A DNA stretch of 64,000 nt, taken from NCBI GenBank assembly GCA_016712265.1, contig JADJRJ010000028.1:868001-932000 (forward strand), written 5' to 3'. Origin of the DNA: Gemmatimonadota bacterium (GTDB lineage Bacteria; Gemmatimonadota; Gemmatimonadetes; Gemmatimonadales; Gemmatimonadaceae). A program made the translations under genes and the position numbers. Below are positions 37,240 to 45,722 of the stretch, one piece after another. Each line of letters opens with the position of its first letter. Position 1 is the stretch's first letter. Below the pieces are notes generated by a model, which had not been told where the DNA came from, did no database searches, and saw only the letters and a program-made list of their open reading frames with translations.

Positions 37240-38061
37240 TCAGGCCGGGGAGTGGGAGAGGACGTAGTAGGGCAGGGTGCCTTCGTGGGCGCGGACGAAG
37301 CGCGTGACGGCGTATCCTCGCGCCAGGAGGGGCACCACGGCGCGTCGCACCGCCAGCCGCCAGACGAGCGGCAAGTCGGCGCCATGCGCCCGAAGGGACT
37401 CGGCATCCGCCGGAACCTGAAGGCGCACGCTGGGCGCGCTGCCGGTGTCACGGACCATCGGACGGCCGTGGTCGTCGAGCGGATTCACGAGGGGGAGTGC
37501 CACATCACCTGCGGCCGGCAGGTCCGCGCCGCGCACGGGGTGGGAGGGGCGGGTCAGGTCCCACGCCGCGATGAATCGGTCGGTGGGGACGGCGCCGTGC
37601 AGGGTGCTCCCCGTGTTTGATCCGTACATATCCTCGGCGTAGTCACTTGCGCGCGCGCCAAGCTTGTTGAGGTTGAGGTGCGCGTTGCGGGCGACCAACG
37701 GGTCAAAGGTCCAGTACATGACCTGGACGCCGAGGGCCACGCACCGCTCACGCTGGTACTGCTTGAGCAACTCGCCGATGTGATGGCCGCGGGCATCTTC
37801 TCGCACCGCCAGCATGTCGGACCAATGCGCCAGACGTCCGTCCCGGATCCCGGTCATCCCGAAGACAAAACCGAGCATCCGGCCGTCCGCGTCGAACGCG
37901 CCGGCGGTCACGCCCCCGATCTTCTGGCTGACCCGCAGGATGGCGCTGGGCACCCGCTCGGAGAAACCCTCACCCCAAGTGGCCTCCTGGAGGGCGACAC
38001 ACGCCTGATACTCCTCGAGCGTCGCCAGCTCGCGGATGGTGATCGGGGGAGTGGAGGCCAT
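37240..38061 (-). CDS. GNAT family N-acyltransferase (candidate N-succinyltransferase)
   Basis: 273 residues from the ATG at 38061 (MASTPPITIRELATLEEY); the longer open frame upstream crosses the promoter region. The GNAT core is visible: a first strand/helix, then SDMLAVREDARGHHIGELL (acyl-CoA pyrophosphate-binding motif A) and QVMYWTFDPLVARNAHLNL. The C-terminal ~100 residues are an extension beyond the ordinary GNAT fold. GNAT proteins of this size next to NSAR genes are known N-succinyltransferases acting on D-amino acids. It is the first gene of the leftward operon and diverges from the D-aminoacylase lipoprotein across a 98-base gap containing a palindromic operator. Confidence 0.83.
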   Translation of the reverse strand: MASTPPITIRELATLEEYQACVALQEATWGEGFSERVPSAILRVSQKIGGVTAGAFDADGRMLGFVFGMTGIRDGRLAHWSDMLAVREDARGHHIGELLKQYQRERCVALGVQVMYWTFDPLVARNAHLNLNKLGARASDYAEDMYGSNTGSTLHGAVPTDRFIAAWDLTRPSHPVRGADLPAAGDVALPLVNPLDDHGRPMVRDTGSAPSVRLQVPADAESLRAHGADLPLVWRLAVRRAVVPLLARGYAVTRFVRAHEGTLPYYVLSHSPA

Positions 38062-38117
38062 GAGAACGGGTTGGGCTTGCGGCGGGTCCTGAAAGCTGTA
38101 GATCAGTGCAGGACCGT

Positions 38118-38129
38118 TTTGTATACAAA
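38118..38129. promoter_or_regulatory. Palindromic operator, GntR/FCD type, in the divergent promoter region
   Basis: TTTGTATACAAA is a perfect 12-bp palindrome and AT-rich in a GC-rich setting. It lies between the divergent starts at 38061 and 38160. TTGTATACAA-like sites are typical for the FadR/FCD branch of GntR regulators, and such a regulator is encoded at 39884-40597 in the rightward operon. A strong Shine-Dalgarno tract (AGGAGAAAGGG, 38147-38157) follows, ahead of the ATG at 38160. Confidence 0.7.
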
Positions 38130-38159
38130 TCCAACGTAAGACTGGCAGGAGAAAGGGAC

Positions 38160-39887
38160 ATGCGCAAGGTCGTACTTGTGGGAGGGCTCCTCGGAGGGGT
38201 CGGTCTGCTTGCCTCCTGCACCGGCCGTGAGCCGGCACCGGGGGCAGCGCGCCCCTACGATGTCGTGCTGCTCGGCGGGCGCGTGGTCGACGGGACTGGC
38301 GCCGGGTGGTTTCTGGGTGACGTGGCGATTGCGGGCGACCGCATCGCGCGCATCACACCCGCCGGCATGCTGAAGGATGCCCCGGCTGCCACCAGGGTCG
38401 ACGCCACCGGGCAGGTGATCGCCCCGGGGTTCATCGACATCCAGAGCCATTCGCGCGACCAGTTCCTCCTCGGGGATGGCCGGGTGGTCTCCAAGATCAG
38501 CCAGGGAATCACGACGGAGATCATGGGGGAGGGCTGGACAAATGCTCCAGCCAACGACCAGACCATCGCGATGCTGTCCGGGGTCGATCCCGCCAACGCG
38601 CCGGATTCGATCGCGCGCCGATTCACGGGTGCACGGGGATTCGATGCCTGGCTGACCGCGATGCACTCCCATGGGGTGTCGCCGAACATCGGTTCCTTCA
38701 TCGGCGCCACGACGCTGCGCGGCTTCGCGAAAGGCTCGGCCGAGGGGGCCCCGAGCCCTGCCGAGCTGGACTCGATGCGCGCGGCAACGCGGCGCGCCAT
38801 GGAAGATGGGGCGTTTGGCGTGGCCAGTGCGTTGATCTATCCGCCCGGTCGGTTTGCCGGGACGGAGGAGTTGGTGGAGATCGCGAAGGCGATGGCCCCG
38901 TATGGTGGTGTGTACATCTCCCACATGCGCTCCGAGGCCGACGAGTACCTCGAGGCGATCGATGAGCTGCTGCGGATCGGCCGCGAGGGCGGCGTGGCGA
39001 CCGAGATCTACCATCTCAAGGCCGGCGGCATTCGCAACTGGCCCAAGGCCCAGCTCGCGGTGGCCAAGATTGACTCGGCGCGTGCCGCCGGTCAGGACGT
39101 GCAGGCGAACATGTATCCGTACGTCGCCGGCGGGACCGGTCTCGCGGCGTGCACGCCGCCCTGGGCGTCGGCAGACGACAAGCTCCTCGCGAACCTGAAG
39201 GACCCGGCGACCCGCGCAAGGATCGTCGCCGAGATGCGCCAGACCAAGACCTCGTGGGAGAACCTCTGCCAGCTGGCGACGCCGTCGGGGGTGATGGTGG
39301 TCGGCTTCGCCAAGGACGAACTCAAGGGGTACGAAGGCAAGCGGATCGGCGAAGTCGCCGCCGCAATGAAGAAGGACTGGGCCGATGCGGTGGTCGACCT
39401 GGTCCTGGCGACAGACGGTGCGGTCGGTATGCTGGTGTTCATGATGAGCGAACCCAACGTCGAAATGCAGCTACGCCAACCCTGGATGAAGATCGGGACC
39501 GACGCCGATGGCGTGGATCCCGACTCTGTGAAGTCCATGACCCATCCGCGCACCTATGGGACCTACCCGCGCATCCTCGGTTACTACGTGCGCGAGCGGG
39601 GGGTCATGGGGCTCGAGGAGGCGGTGCGAAAGATGTCGAGCGCGGTCGCCACTCGCCTGTCGATCCGGGACCGCGGGGTCCTGCGCGAGGGGATGATGGC
39701 GGATGTGGTCGTGTTCGATCCGGCGACCATCATCGATCGGGCCACATTCACGCAGCCGCACCAACTGTCGGAGGGAGTGCAGAAGGTGTATGTGAATGGC
39801 GTCCTGGTCTGGGATGCCGGCAAGCACACCGGCGCGAAACCCGGGCGCATCGTGCGTGGCCCGGGCTGGACGGGGTGGGCCAAGTGA
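38160..39887 (+). CDS. N-acyl-D-amino-acid deacylase family lipoprotein
   Basis: 575 residues from the ATG at 38160, which has a near-ideal ribosome-binding site and begins a lipoprotein signal (MRKVVLVGGLLGGVGLLASC). It is closely similar in layout to the protein at 30323-32134: VVLLGGRVVDGTGAGW, APGFIDIQSHSRD, EIMGEGWT, YISHMRSEAD, EIYHLKAGG, KIGTDADGVDPD, ending GPGWTGWAK. The first HxH histidine is Gln and the usual bridging Cys is Glu. It is the first gene of the rightward operon and probably releases amino acids or acyl groups from N-acyl-(D)-amino acids in the periplasm. Its stop overlaps the GntR start (GTGA). Confidence 0.88.
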   Translation: MRKVVLVGGLLGGVGLLASCTGREPAPGAARPYDVVLLGGRVVDGTGAGWFLGDVAIAGDRIARITPAGMLKDAPAATRVDATGQVIAPGFIDIQSHSRDQFLLGDGRVVSKISQGITTEIMGEGWTNAPANDQTIAMLSGVDPANAPDSIARRFTGARGFDAWLTAMHSHGVSPNIGSFIGATTLRGFAKGSAEGAPSPAELDSMRAATRRAMEDGAFGVASALIYPPGRFAGTEELVEIAKAMAPYGGVYISHMRSEADEYLEAIDELLRIGREGGVATEIYHLKAGGIRNWPKAQLAVAKIDSARAAGQDVQANMYPYVAGGTGLAACTPPWASADDKLLANLKDPATRARIVAEMRQTKTSWENLCQLATPSGVMVVGFAKDELKGYEGKRIGEVAAAMKKDWADAVVDLVLATDGAVGMLVFMMSEPNVEMQLRQPWMKIGTDADGVDPDSVKSMTHPRTYGTYPRILGYYVRERGVMGLEEAVRKMSSAVATRLSIRDRGVLREGMMADVVVFDPATIIDRATFTQPHQLSEGVQKVYVNGVLVWDAGKHTGAKPGRIVRGPGWTGWAK

Positions 39888-40597
39888 CGCACACCGCGCG
39901 GCTCAAGGCGCGGCGCAACGCGCGTCCGGAACAGGTCTACCAGAAGCTCCGCTCCTTGATCGTGCGCGGGCAGCTGGCCCCGGGCCAGCGCATCGTCGAA
40001 ACCGACGTGGCGGCGCGGTTGGGGGTGAGCCGGACGCCTGTGCGTGGGGCGTTGCAGCGCCTCGGTCAGGAGGGATACATCGTCGAGTCACCCCGCCTGC
40101 GGCAGTCCCGACCCACCGTGGCCCCGATGACGCGCGAGGATGCCCGCGAGTTGTTCCATATTGTCGCGGAAGTCGAGGGGCTGGCCGCCCGATTTGCGGC
40201 GGCGATGCCTCTTGTGGCGCGCACCGCGTTGACGAAGGAGCTGACCCGAATCAACGATGAGTTCCGTCGGGCGTCGCGGCCCCGCGATCATGACCACGAC
40301 CGGGTGTGGGAACTCGACGAGCTGTTCCATCGACGCTACGTCGAGGCCGCGGCGGGGCCGCGTCTCATCGCCTTGCATGACGTGGTCAAGCCACAGGCTG
40401 AGCGGTATGAACGACTGTACGTGAGCCTGCTGCACGCGGACCTCGCGGTGTCCGCCACGGAACACGCCGCGATCGCCCGCGCGATTCGTAGCGGGGACGC
40501 GGATGCGGCCCAGGCATCGGTGCAGCGCAACTGGCGAAACGCTGCCGACCGTTTGGGTGCCGTGATCGAGACCGTCGGCGAGCGTGGCGCATGGTAG
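39884..40597 (+). CDS. GntR family transcriptional regulator, FadR/FCD subfamily
   Basis: 237 residues from a GTG that overlaps the previous stop. N-terminal winged helix: VYQKLRSLIVRGQLAPGQRI, VAARLGVSRTPVRGALQRLG, EGYIVES. The C-terminal FCD domain is all-helical; DELFHRRYVEAA and the later TEHAAIARAIRSGD carry the Asp/His positions that usually bind a metal and an organic acid ligand. FCD regulators commonly sense carboxylates or acyl amino acids. It most likely binds the palindrome at 38118-38129 and controls both divergent operons, including its own gene. Confidence 0.92.
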   Translation: MTHTARLKARRNARPEQVYQKLRSLIVRGQLAPGQRIVETDVAARLGVSRTPVRGALQRLGQEGYIVESPRLRQSRPTVAPMTREDARELFHIVAEVEGLAARFAAAMPLVARTALTKELTRINDEFRRASRPRDHDHDRVWELDELFHRRYVEAAAGPRLIALHDVVKPQAERYERLYVSLLHADLAVSATEHAAIARAIRSGDADAAQASVQRNWRNAADRLGAVIETVGERGAW

Positions 40598-40656
40598 GCG
40601 ACCTCTGGAACGGGCGGCCGGACGAAGGCGCGCAACCAACGGGACCGGAGGGAAGC

Positions 40657-42063
40657 ATGCGGCGCGATGGATGGCGACGGTCGGCGGCATGGGCCCTCGT
40701 CCTCGTGGGCAGCCTCGCGGCCGTGGCGGGGTCCCAGGAACGGGCGCGCGATCGGCGGCGGTATATCGCTCCCGGACAAACGACATCCGATGACCCGCGT
40801 CGCATCCCCGTGCCAGCCACCCCGCGTGGCCCGGTGGGTGTCACGGTGCTTCGGGGCGGGCGGGTGTTCGATGGCACCGGGTCGCCAGCGCGCGCGGCGA
40901 CGGTGATCCTGGAACGCAACCGTATTGCCCGGATCGTCGCTCCATCCGTCCAGGACTGGCCGCGTGATGCGCGGGTAATTGATGTGACTGGCAAGACGGT
41001 GCTCCCGGGGCTGATCGACCTGCACACGCACCTGAGCTACATCGAGCCGCCGCTCTCGACGGTTGAAGATGTCGCTGACCAGGACGCCGCCCTGCGGGCC
41101 GCCGAACGGCTGCGGTACTTCGTGCAGAGTGGGATCACCAGCGTGCGCGACGTCGCCAGCATCGGCAACGTGCCGTTTGTCGTGAAGCGATGGGTGGACC
41201 GGAACGCCATCCCCGGCCCTCGCGTCTTTGCTGCCGGCCAGCTCATCACGGCCCGCGGTGGGCACGGCGCCGACGGGCGGGAACTGAAGCTTGATGCCGC
41301 CGTCATCGAGCGCACGGGGGCTGACGAGTGGCGCCTGGCCGTCCGGGACCTGTTCGCCCGTGGCGCCGACGTCATCAAGGTCGCATCGCACTTCTCGCGC
41401 GAGGAAGTGAAGGCGGCGGTAGACGAAGCGCACGCCCTCGGGCTCAAGGTCACCTGCGACTGCGAGACCTTCTACATCCAGTGGGCGGTCGAGGCGGGAG
41501 TCGACATGATCGAGCACCCACTGCCGCGCAGCGACGAAACGATTCGCCTGATGGCCGAGAAGGGGACCGAGGCGGACCCCACCGTGTACGTCTATACCTA
41601 CTTCTTCGGCCGGTTTGGCGGCGGGTACTTCGGAAGCACCTCGCGGCGGTTCCACTTTGGCGACTCGCTCAACGTGGACGTCATGCGCCGCATGAAGGCT
41701 GCGGGGATCAAGATGGGGGTCGGGACGGACCTCATCGTCGACTGGTTCCGGTCCCTCCCGCATCCCTACATCAACGAACTCAAGTACTTCACGCAGGTTG
41801 GGTACTCGATTCCCGAGGCGCTGGTCGCGGCCACACGGACCAGTGCCGAGCTGCTGGACATGGAGGACAAACTCGGCACCCTGCAGCCGGGGAAACTGGC
41901 GGACGTCCTGGTGGTCAACGGGCGTCCCGACGAGTCGCTCGACGACCTGGCGAAAGTGGACCTCGTGATCCGGGATGGCTGGATTGTCGTGGAGGGAGGC
42001 CGCGTGGTGGTGCCACGGCACCAGCCCACGGACGCACCGCCGATCTGGCGACCGAAGCCGTGA
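40657..42063 (+). CDS. Secreted amidohydrolase
   Basis: 468 residues from the ATG at 40657, chosen over an ATG at 40591 because GGAGGG lies just upstream (40647-40652) and a signal peptide follows (AAWALVLVGSLAAVAGS). Imidazolonepropionase/prolidase-like fold: VLRGGRVFDGTGSPARAAT, VLPGLIDLHTHLSYIEPP (HxH intact), DVIKVASHFSRE (Lys position), VDMIEHPLPRS (His) and MGVGTDLIVD (Asp). The His expected near KVTCDCETF is missing. It ends LGTLQPGKLADVLVVNG as in active family members. It probably cleaves a cyclic amide or a dipeptide-like substrate of the same pathway. Its stop overlaps the ligase start (GTGA). Confidence 0.85.
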   Translation: MRRDGWRRSAAWALVLVGSLAAVAGSQERARDRRRYIAPGQTTSDDPRRIPVPATPRGPVGVTVLRGGRVFDGTGSPARAATVILERNRIARIVAPSVQDWPRDARVIDVTGKTVLPGLIDLHTHLSYIEPPLSTVEDVADQDAALRAAERLRYFVQSGITSVRDVASIGNVPFVVKRWVDRNAIPGPRVFAAGQLITARGGHGADGRELKLDAAVIERTGADEWRLAVRDLFARGADVIKVASHFSREEVKAAVDEAHALGLKVTCDCETFYIQWAVEAGVDMIEHPLPRSDETIRLMAEKGTEADPTVYVYTYFFGRFGGGYFGSTSRRFHFGDSLNVDVMRRMKAAGIKMGVGTDLIVDWFRSLPHPYINELKYFTQVGYSIPEALVAATRTSAELLDMEDKLGTLQPGKLADVLVVNGRPDESLDDLAKVDLVIRDGWIVVEGGRVVVPRHQPTDAPPIWRPKP

Positions 42064-43616
42064 CGCTCTCACTGCTCGCCCCCAGCCTCGGCCACCTCTT
42101 GCGCGCGCGGGCGTTGAGCGACGGTGCGCGGGTGTTTCTCCGTTTTGGGGAGCAGGCAATCTCGTTTGCGGACGCCGACCGTCGTACGGACCAGGTCGCC
42201 GTGTGGCTGCGGACGCAGGGGATCCAGCGAGGGGACCGCGTGGGGGTAATGCTGCCGAATGGGCTGGACTTTCCGCTGGCGTGGCTTGGGATCGCCAAGG
42301 CCGGGGCGGTGCTGGTGCCGCTGAACACGCAATACCGAGCGCACGACCTGGCCTACACGTTAGGCGATGCCGGCGTTCGTCTGGTGCTCGCGGATCCCAC
42401 CTTCGTCCCAGTGCTGGCGGCCTGCGGGGCCACGGCGTATGAGGTGGCAGCGGGCCAGCTCGCCGTGCCGGGGCAGGGCGGGATCGGGGTGGCCCTCAAT
42501 GCCGCGCCGACCGGCGGTGACATCGCGGTCGGCCCGGACGACCTGCTGAACATTCAGTACACCTCGGGCACCACGGGCGACCCGAAGGGGTGCATGCTGA
42601 CGCATGAGTACTGGCTCCTGCTCTCGGCGCGCGCCGCGCGATTCGCGAGCATGACTCGTGATGATGTCGCGCTCACCGCGCAGCCGTTCTACTACATGGA
42701 CCCGCAATGGAACGTGGGGATGTGCCTTGCGGCCGGCTGTTCCCTGGTGATCCTGCCGCGCTTCTCGGCCAGCACCTTCTGGCGCTCGGTCAAGGCGACG
42801 GGCACCACGTTCTTCTACGTGCTCGGGACGATGCCGGTCTTCCTGCTGAAGCAGCCGCCTGATCCGGCGGTGGAGCGGGGGCACCGGGTGCGGTTTGTGT
42901 CGTGCTCCGGGATTGTGCCACAGTTGCACGCGGCGTTCGAGGAGCGCTGGGGGGTCCCGTGGCGGGAGGCCTTCGGGATGACCGAGACGGGGGTGGACCT
43001 CGTCGTTCCCGTCGACGATGTCGCGTCCGTGGGGTCCGGGGCCGTGGGGCGTCCGGTCGAGGGGAAGGACGCTCGCGTCGTCGATGCGGAGGGACACCCG
43101 TTAGGCGACGACGAGGTCGGCGAACTGTGCGTGCGTGGTCGCGGGATGATGCGCGGGTACTGGAACAAGCCGGAGGCCACGGCTGAGCGCATCCGCGACA
43201 CATGGCTGCACACGGGGGACCTCGCCTGGCGCGACGCGCGCGGGTACTACCACCTCGTCGGGCGCCTCAAGGACATGATCCGTCGGGGTGGCGAGAACAT
43301 CTCGGCGGCCGAAGTCGAGGGCGTCCTCGCGGAGCATCCGGCGGTACGCGCGGCGGCGGTGATGTCGGTGCCTGACGAGTTGCGTGGTGAGGAGGTGAAG
43401 GCGTTTGTGCAGCGCCAGGAGGGTGCCGCGGTCGACCCCGCCGATCTCGTGGCGTTTGTGCGCGACCGCCTCGCGGCCTTCAAAGTGCCACGTTTTATCG
43501 AGTTTGTCGACGACTTCCCACGAACGCCCTCCGAACGCGTGGCCAAGCACCAGCTGGTGCGGGACGAACCGCGGCGCGGCGCTTGGGACGCCACCCTCAA
43601 CGCGTGGGTGTCCTGA
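42060..43616 (+). CDS. AMP-dependent acyl-CoA synthetase (ligase)
   Basis: 518 residues from a GTG overlapping the previous stop. ANL superfamily signatures: the P-loop-like YTSGTTGDPKGCMLTH, FGMTETG (A5 motif), LHTGDLAW and GRLKDMIRRGGENISAAEVE. It should activate a carboxylic acid with ATP and CoA in the cytoplasm; overall resemblance is to CaiC/cyclohexanecarboxylate-type ligases. The C-terminal motif, usually PRTxxGK with the adenylation lysine, reads PRTPSERVAKHQL. The lysine is shifted or absent, which may limit the adenylation half-reaction. Together with the enoyl-CoA hydratase it suggests that an acyl group released by the deacylases is degraded as a CoA ester. Confidence 0.9.
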   Translation: MTLSLLAPSLGHLLRARALSDGARVFLRFGEQAISFADADRRTDQVAVWLRTQGIQRGDRVGVMLPNGLDFPLAWLGIAKAGAVLVPLNTQYRAHDLAYTLGDAGVRLVLADPTFVPVLAACGATAYEVAAGQLAVPGQGGIGVALNAAPTGGDIAVGPDDLLNIQYTSGTTGDPKGCMLTHEYWLLLSARAARFASMTRDDVALTAQPFYYMDPQWNVGMCLAAGCSLVILPRFSASTFWRSVKATGTTFFYVLGTMPVFLLKQPPDPAVERGHRVRFVSCSGIVPQLHAAFEERWGVPWREAFGMTETGVDLVVPVDDVASVGSGAVGRPVEGKDARVVDAEGHPLGDDEVGELCVRGRGMMRGYWNKPEATAERIRDTWLHTGDLAWRDARGYYHLVGRLKDMIRRGGENISAAEVEGVLAEHPAVRAAAVMSVPDELRGEEVKAFVQRQEGAAVDPADLVAFVRDRLAAFKVPRFIEFVDDFPRTPSERVAKHQLVRDEPRRGAWDATLNAWVS

Positions 43617-43653
43617 TGCATCCCGCGCGCCCCCCTCACCTGTCCGCCTTCCC

Positions 43654-44439
43654 GTGACCGCTTCGGCATTCCTCATCGACCGTGCAGGCCCTGTGCTCAC
43701 GGTGACGTTCAACCGGGCCGAGCGGCTCAACGCCTTTCGGCGGGTCGAGTACCATGAGTTGCACCGCCTGCTGGGCGAAGTGGGGACCGATCGGTCCGTG
43801 CGGGCCGTGGTCCTGACGGGCGCCGGGCGCGGGTTCTGTGCGGGCGAGGACTTGAAGGAGCTGGATGACGGGGAGGAGACGGCCACGGAGGAGATGCGGG
43901 CGAACGTGGAGGTGTTGCAGGACATCACGCGCCGCATCGTGGACAGCCCGGCGGTGTTCATCGCCGCGGTGAATGGGGTGGCGGCCGGTTTCGGTGCCGA
44001 GCTGGCCGTGGCCTGCGACCTGCGCGTTGGGGGGCCGGAGGCGCGGTTCCTCTTTCCCGAGGTGCGTCGCGGGTTGTTCATCACGAATGGGGTATCGCTG
44101 CTGCTGCCACGGATCGTTGGCGCCACATGGGCGGCACAGCTCCTGTTGTCCGGCCAGCCGATCGATGCACCGACGGCGGCTCGGATCGGCCTGCTGACGG
44201 ACGTGGTATCGGCCGACGGGCTGCGAGGGCGCGCGTCAGAGCTCGCCGCGGCGTTGGCGGCGAACGCCCCCACGGCCATGCGGGAAACCAAGCGCATCCT
44301 GCGGTCCAGCGATCGGGAGCTGCTCGAGCGTCACCTGCATGACGAGGTCGCGACCATCATGCGGTGCCTCGCCGCCGGCGAACATGTGGAGGGTGCGCGT
44401 GCGTTCGTCGAGAAGCGGCCGCCGCGCTGGCCCGCATGA
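43654..44439 (+). CDS. Enoyl-CoA hydratase/isomerase family protein
   Basis: 261 residues from a GTG at 43654, 37 bases after the ligase stop and the only non-overlapping junction downstream of the amidohydrolase in this operon. Crotonase fold: VLTGAGRGFCAGEDLKEL (oxyanion hole) and NGVAAGFGAELAVACDLRV. The catalytic region reads FPEVRRGLFITNGVSLLLPR, keeping a glutamate near the usual first position, but the second typical glutamate is not obvious. Chemistry could therefore be hydration, isomerisation or hydrolysis. It is probably the second step after the acyl-CoA ligase. Confidence 0.87.
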   Translation: MTASAFLIDRAGPVLTVTFNRAERLNAFRRVEYHELHRLLGEVGTDRSVRAVVLTGAGRGFCAGEDLKELDDGEETATEEMRANVEVLQDITRRIVDSPAVFIAAVNGVAAGFGAELAVACDLRVGGPEARFLFPEVRRGLFITNGVSLLLPRIVGATWAAQLLLSGQPIDAPTAARIGLLTDVVSADGLRGRASELAAALAANAPTAMRETKRILRSSDRELLERHLHDEVATIMRCLAAGEHVEGARAFVEKRPPRWPA

Positions 44440-45722
44440 GCGAGCGCCGGATCGGCACCTGGGGGGCGGTGGCCACCCTGGTGGGATACGTGATTGGCGC
44501 GTCGATCTTCGTCCTGCCGGCGCAGCTGTTGCCGGCGCTTGGTCCCGGCGTCGTGGTCGCCTACGTGCTCGCTGCGCTGCCGGCGGTGTTCACCTGCATG
44601 GCCGGTGCGGTGATCGGGAATGTCTTTCCGGTCTCGGGGGCGACCTACGTGGCGGTACGCGATACACTGGGTGGGCGCGCCGCCTTTGTGGTGGCCTGGT
44701 TGCTGCTGTGGGCGGCGGCGATCGGGACGGCACTGGTGGCGTATGGCCTGGCGGACTACGCCGCGTTCCTCTGGCCCGGGATCAACGCGCGTGTCGTCGC
44801 GCTGGGTGCGGTCGTGGCGTTCACACTGGTGAACCTCACGCCGGTGTCGGTGACCGTCGGGGTACAGGCGGTGATGGTGGCCGGCTTCGCTGTCGTCATT
44901 GCCACCTTTGCGGTCGGGGGGCTCACGGCGGGCGATTGGTCGCACCTGCAGGGGTTCGGTGGGCACGGGATCGGCGGCCTGCTGGGGGGCGCCGTGGCGG
45001 CCTACTTCAGCTATGCCGGGTTGCAGGTATTGATCGACATTGGCGGTGAGGTGCGCGATCCGGGACGCACCATTCCACGTGCCCTCGCGCTCGCGTTCGG
45101 GGTGGTCCTGGTGCTCTACATCGCGTTCATCCTTGCGGTCGTGCTGCTCAGTGGCGCGCCCGGCACGGACGTGGAGGCGCCGGCGCTGATTGGTCGGATC
45201 GCCGAGCAGCACTTCGGGCGCTGGGCCGGACAAGCGATCGTGTGGAGCGCCCTGCTCGCGGCGGCGACGTCGATCAACGGGATCTTGTTCACGCAAGCTC
45301 GCGACGTGCAGGCGTTGGCGGTGGATGGTCGGTTCCCGCGCGCCCTCGCGGTGAGCCAGGCGGGTGTCCCGCGCCTCGCCGTGCTCACGCTGGGTGGTGT
45401 GTCCCTGGTGGCGACGGCGTTCGGTGCCAGTGTCCGCGACTACGCCATCCTGACCGCCTTGTGCCTTATGGTGATCCAGGGGGCACTGGGTATGGTGGTC
45501 CTGCGGATCCCGACGCGCGCTCCGGCGGCGTGGGCGCGATCCGCCTTTCGTCCGTCCAGTCGCGCGATGGCGACCACGGGCTTGGGCCTAGTGGTGGTGT
45601 CCGGGCTGTTTTTTGTCGTTGGTGCCATGCAGAGTCGGGCCAACCTCACTTGGTTTCTCGTGTTGCTCGTGGCCGGTGTCGTCGCCGCCGGTCGAACCCC
45701 CAATGGAGGTCGCGAAGGATGA
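44436..45722 (+). CDS. APC-superfamily amino acid permease
   Basis: 428 residues from an ATG overlapping the hydratase stop (ATGA). Twelve or so hydrophobic helices. The first helix carries the APC substrate motif GYVIGASIFVLPAQLLPALG, and helix 6 has the region AYFSYAGLQVLIDIGGEVRDPGRTIPRA, typical of amino acid transporters. It would import an amino acid or N-acyl-amino acid across the inner membrane, supplying the cytoplasmic ligase and the divergent GNAT/racemase/M20 trio. Confidence 0.9.
   Translation: MSERRIGTWGAVATLVGYVIGASIFVLPAQLLPALGPGVVVAYVLAALPAVFTCMAGAVIGNVFPVSGATYVAVRDTLGGRAAFVVAWLLLWAAAIGTALVAYGLADYAAFLWPGINARVVALGAVVAFTLVNLTPVSVTVGVQAVMVAGFAVVIATFAVGGLTAGDWSHLQGFGGHGIGGLLGGAVAAYFSYAGLQVLIDIGGEVRDPGRTIPRALALAFGVVLVLYIAFILAVVLLSGAPGTDVEAPALIGRIAEQHFGRWAGQAIVWSALLAAATSINGILFTQARDVQALAVDGRFPRALAVSQAGVPRLAVLTLGGVSLVATAFGASVRDYAILTALCLMVIQGALGMVVLRIPTRAPAAWARSAFRPSSRAMATTGLGLVVVSGLFFVVGAMQSRANLTWFLVLLVAGVVAAGRTPNGGREG

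Noticed and set aside
40336..42159. 607-codon minus-strand frame over the GntR and amidohydrolase genes
   Set aside because: The plus-strand genes have clear motifs and overlapping starts. The minus frame has none.
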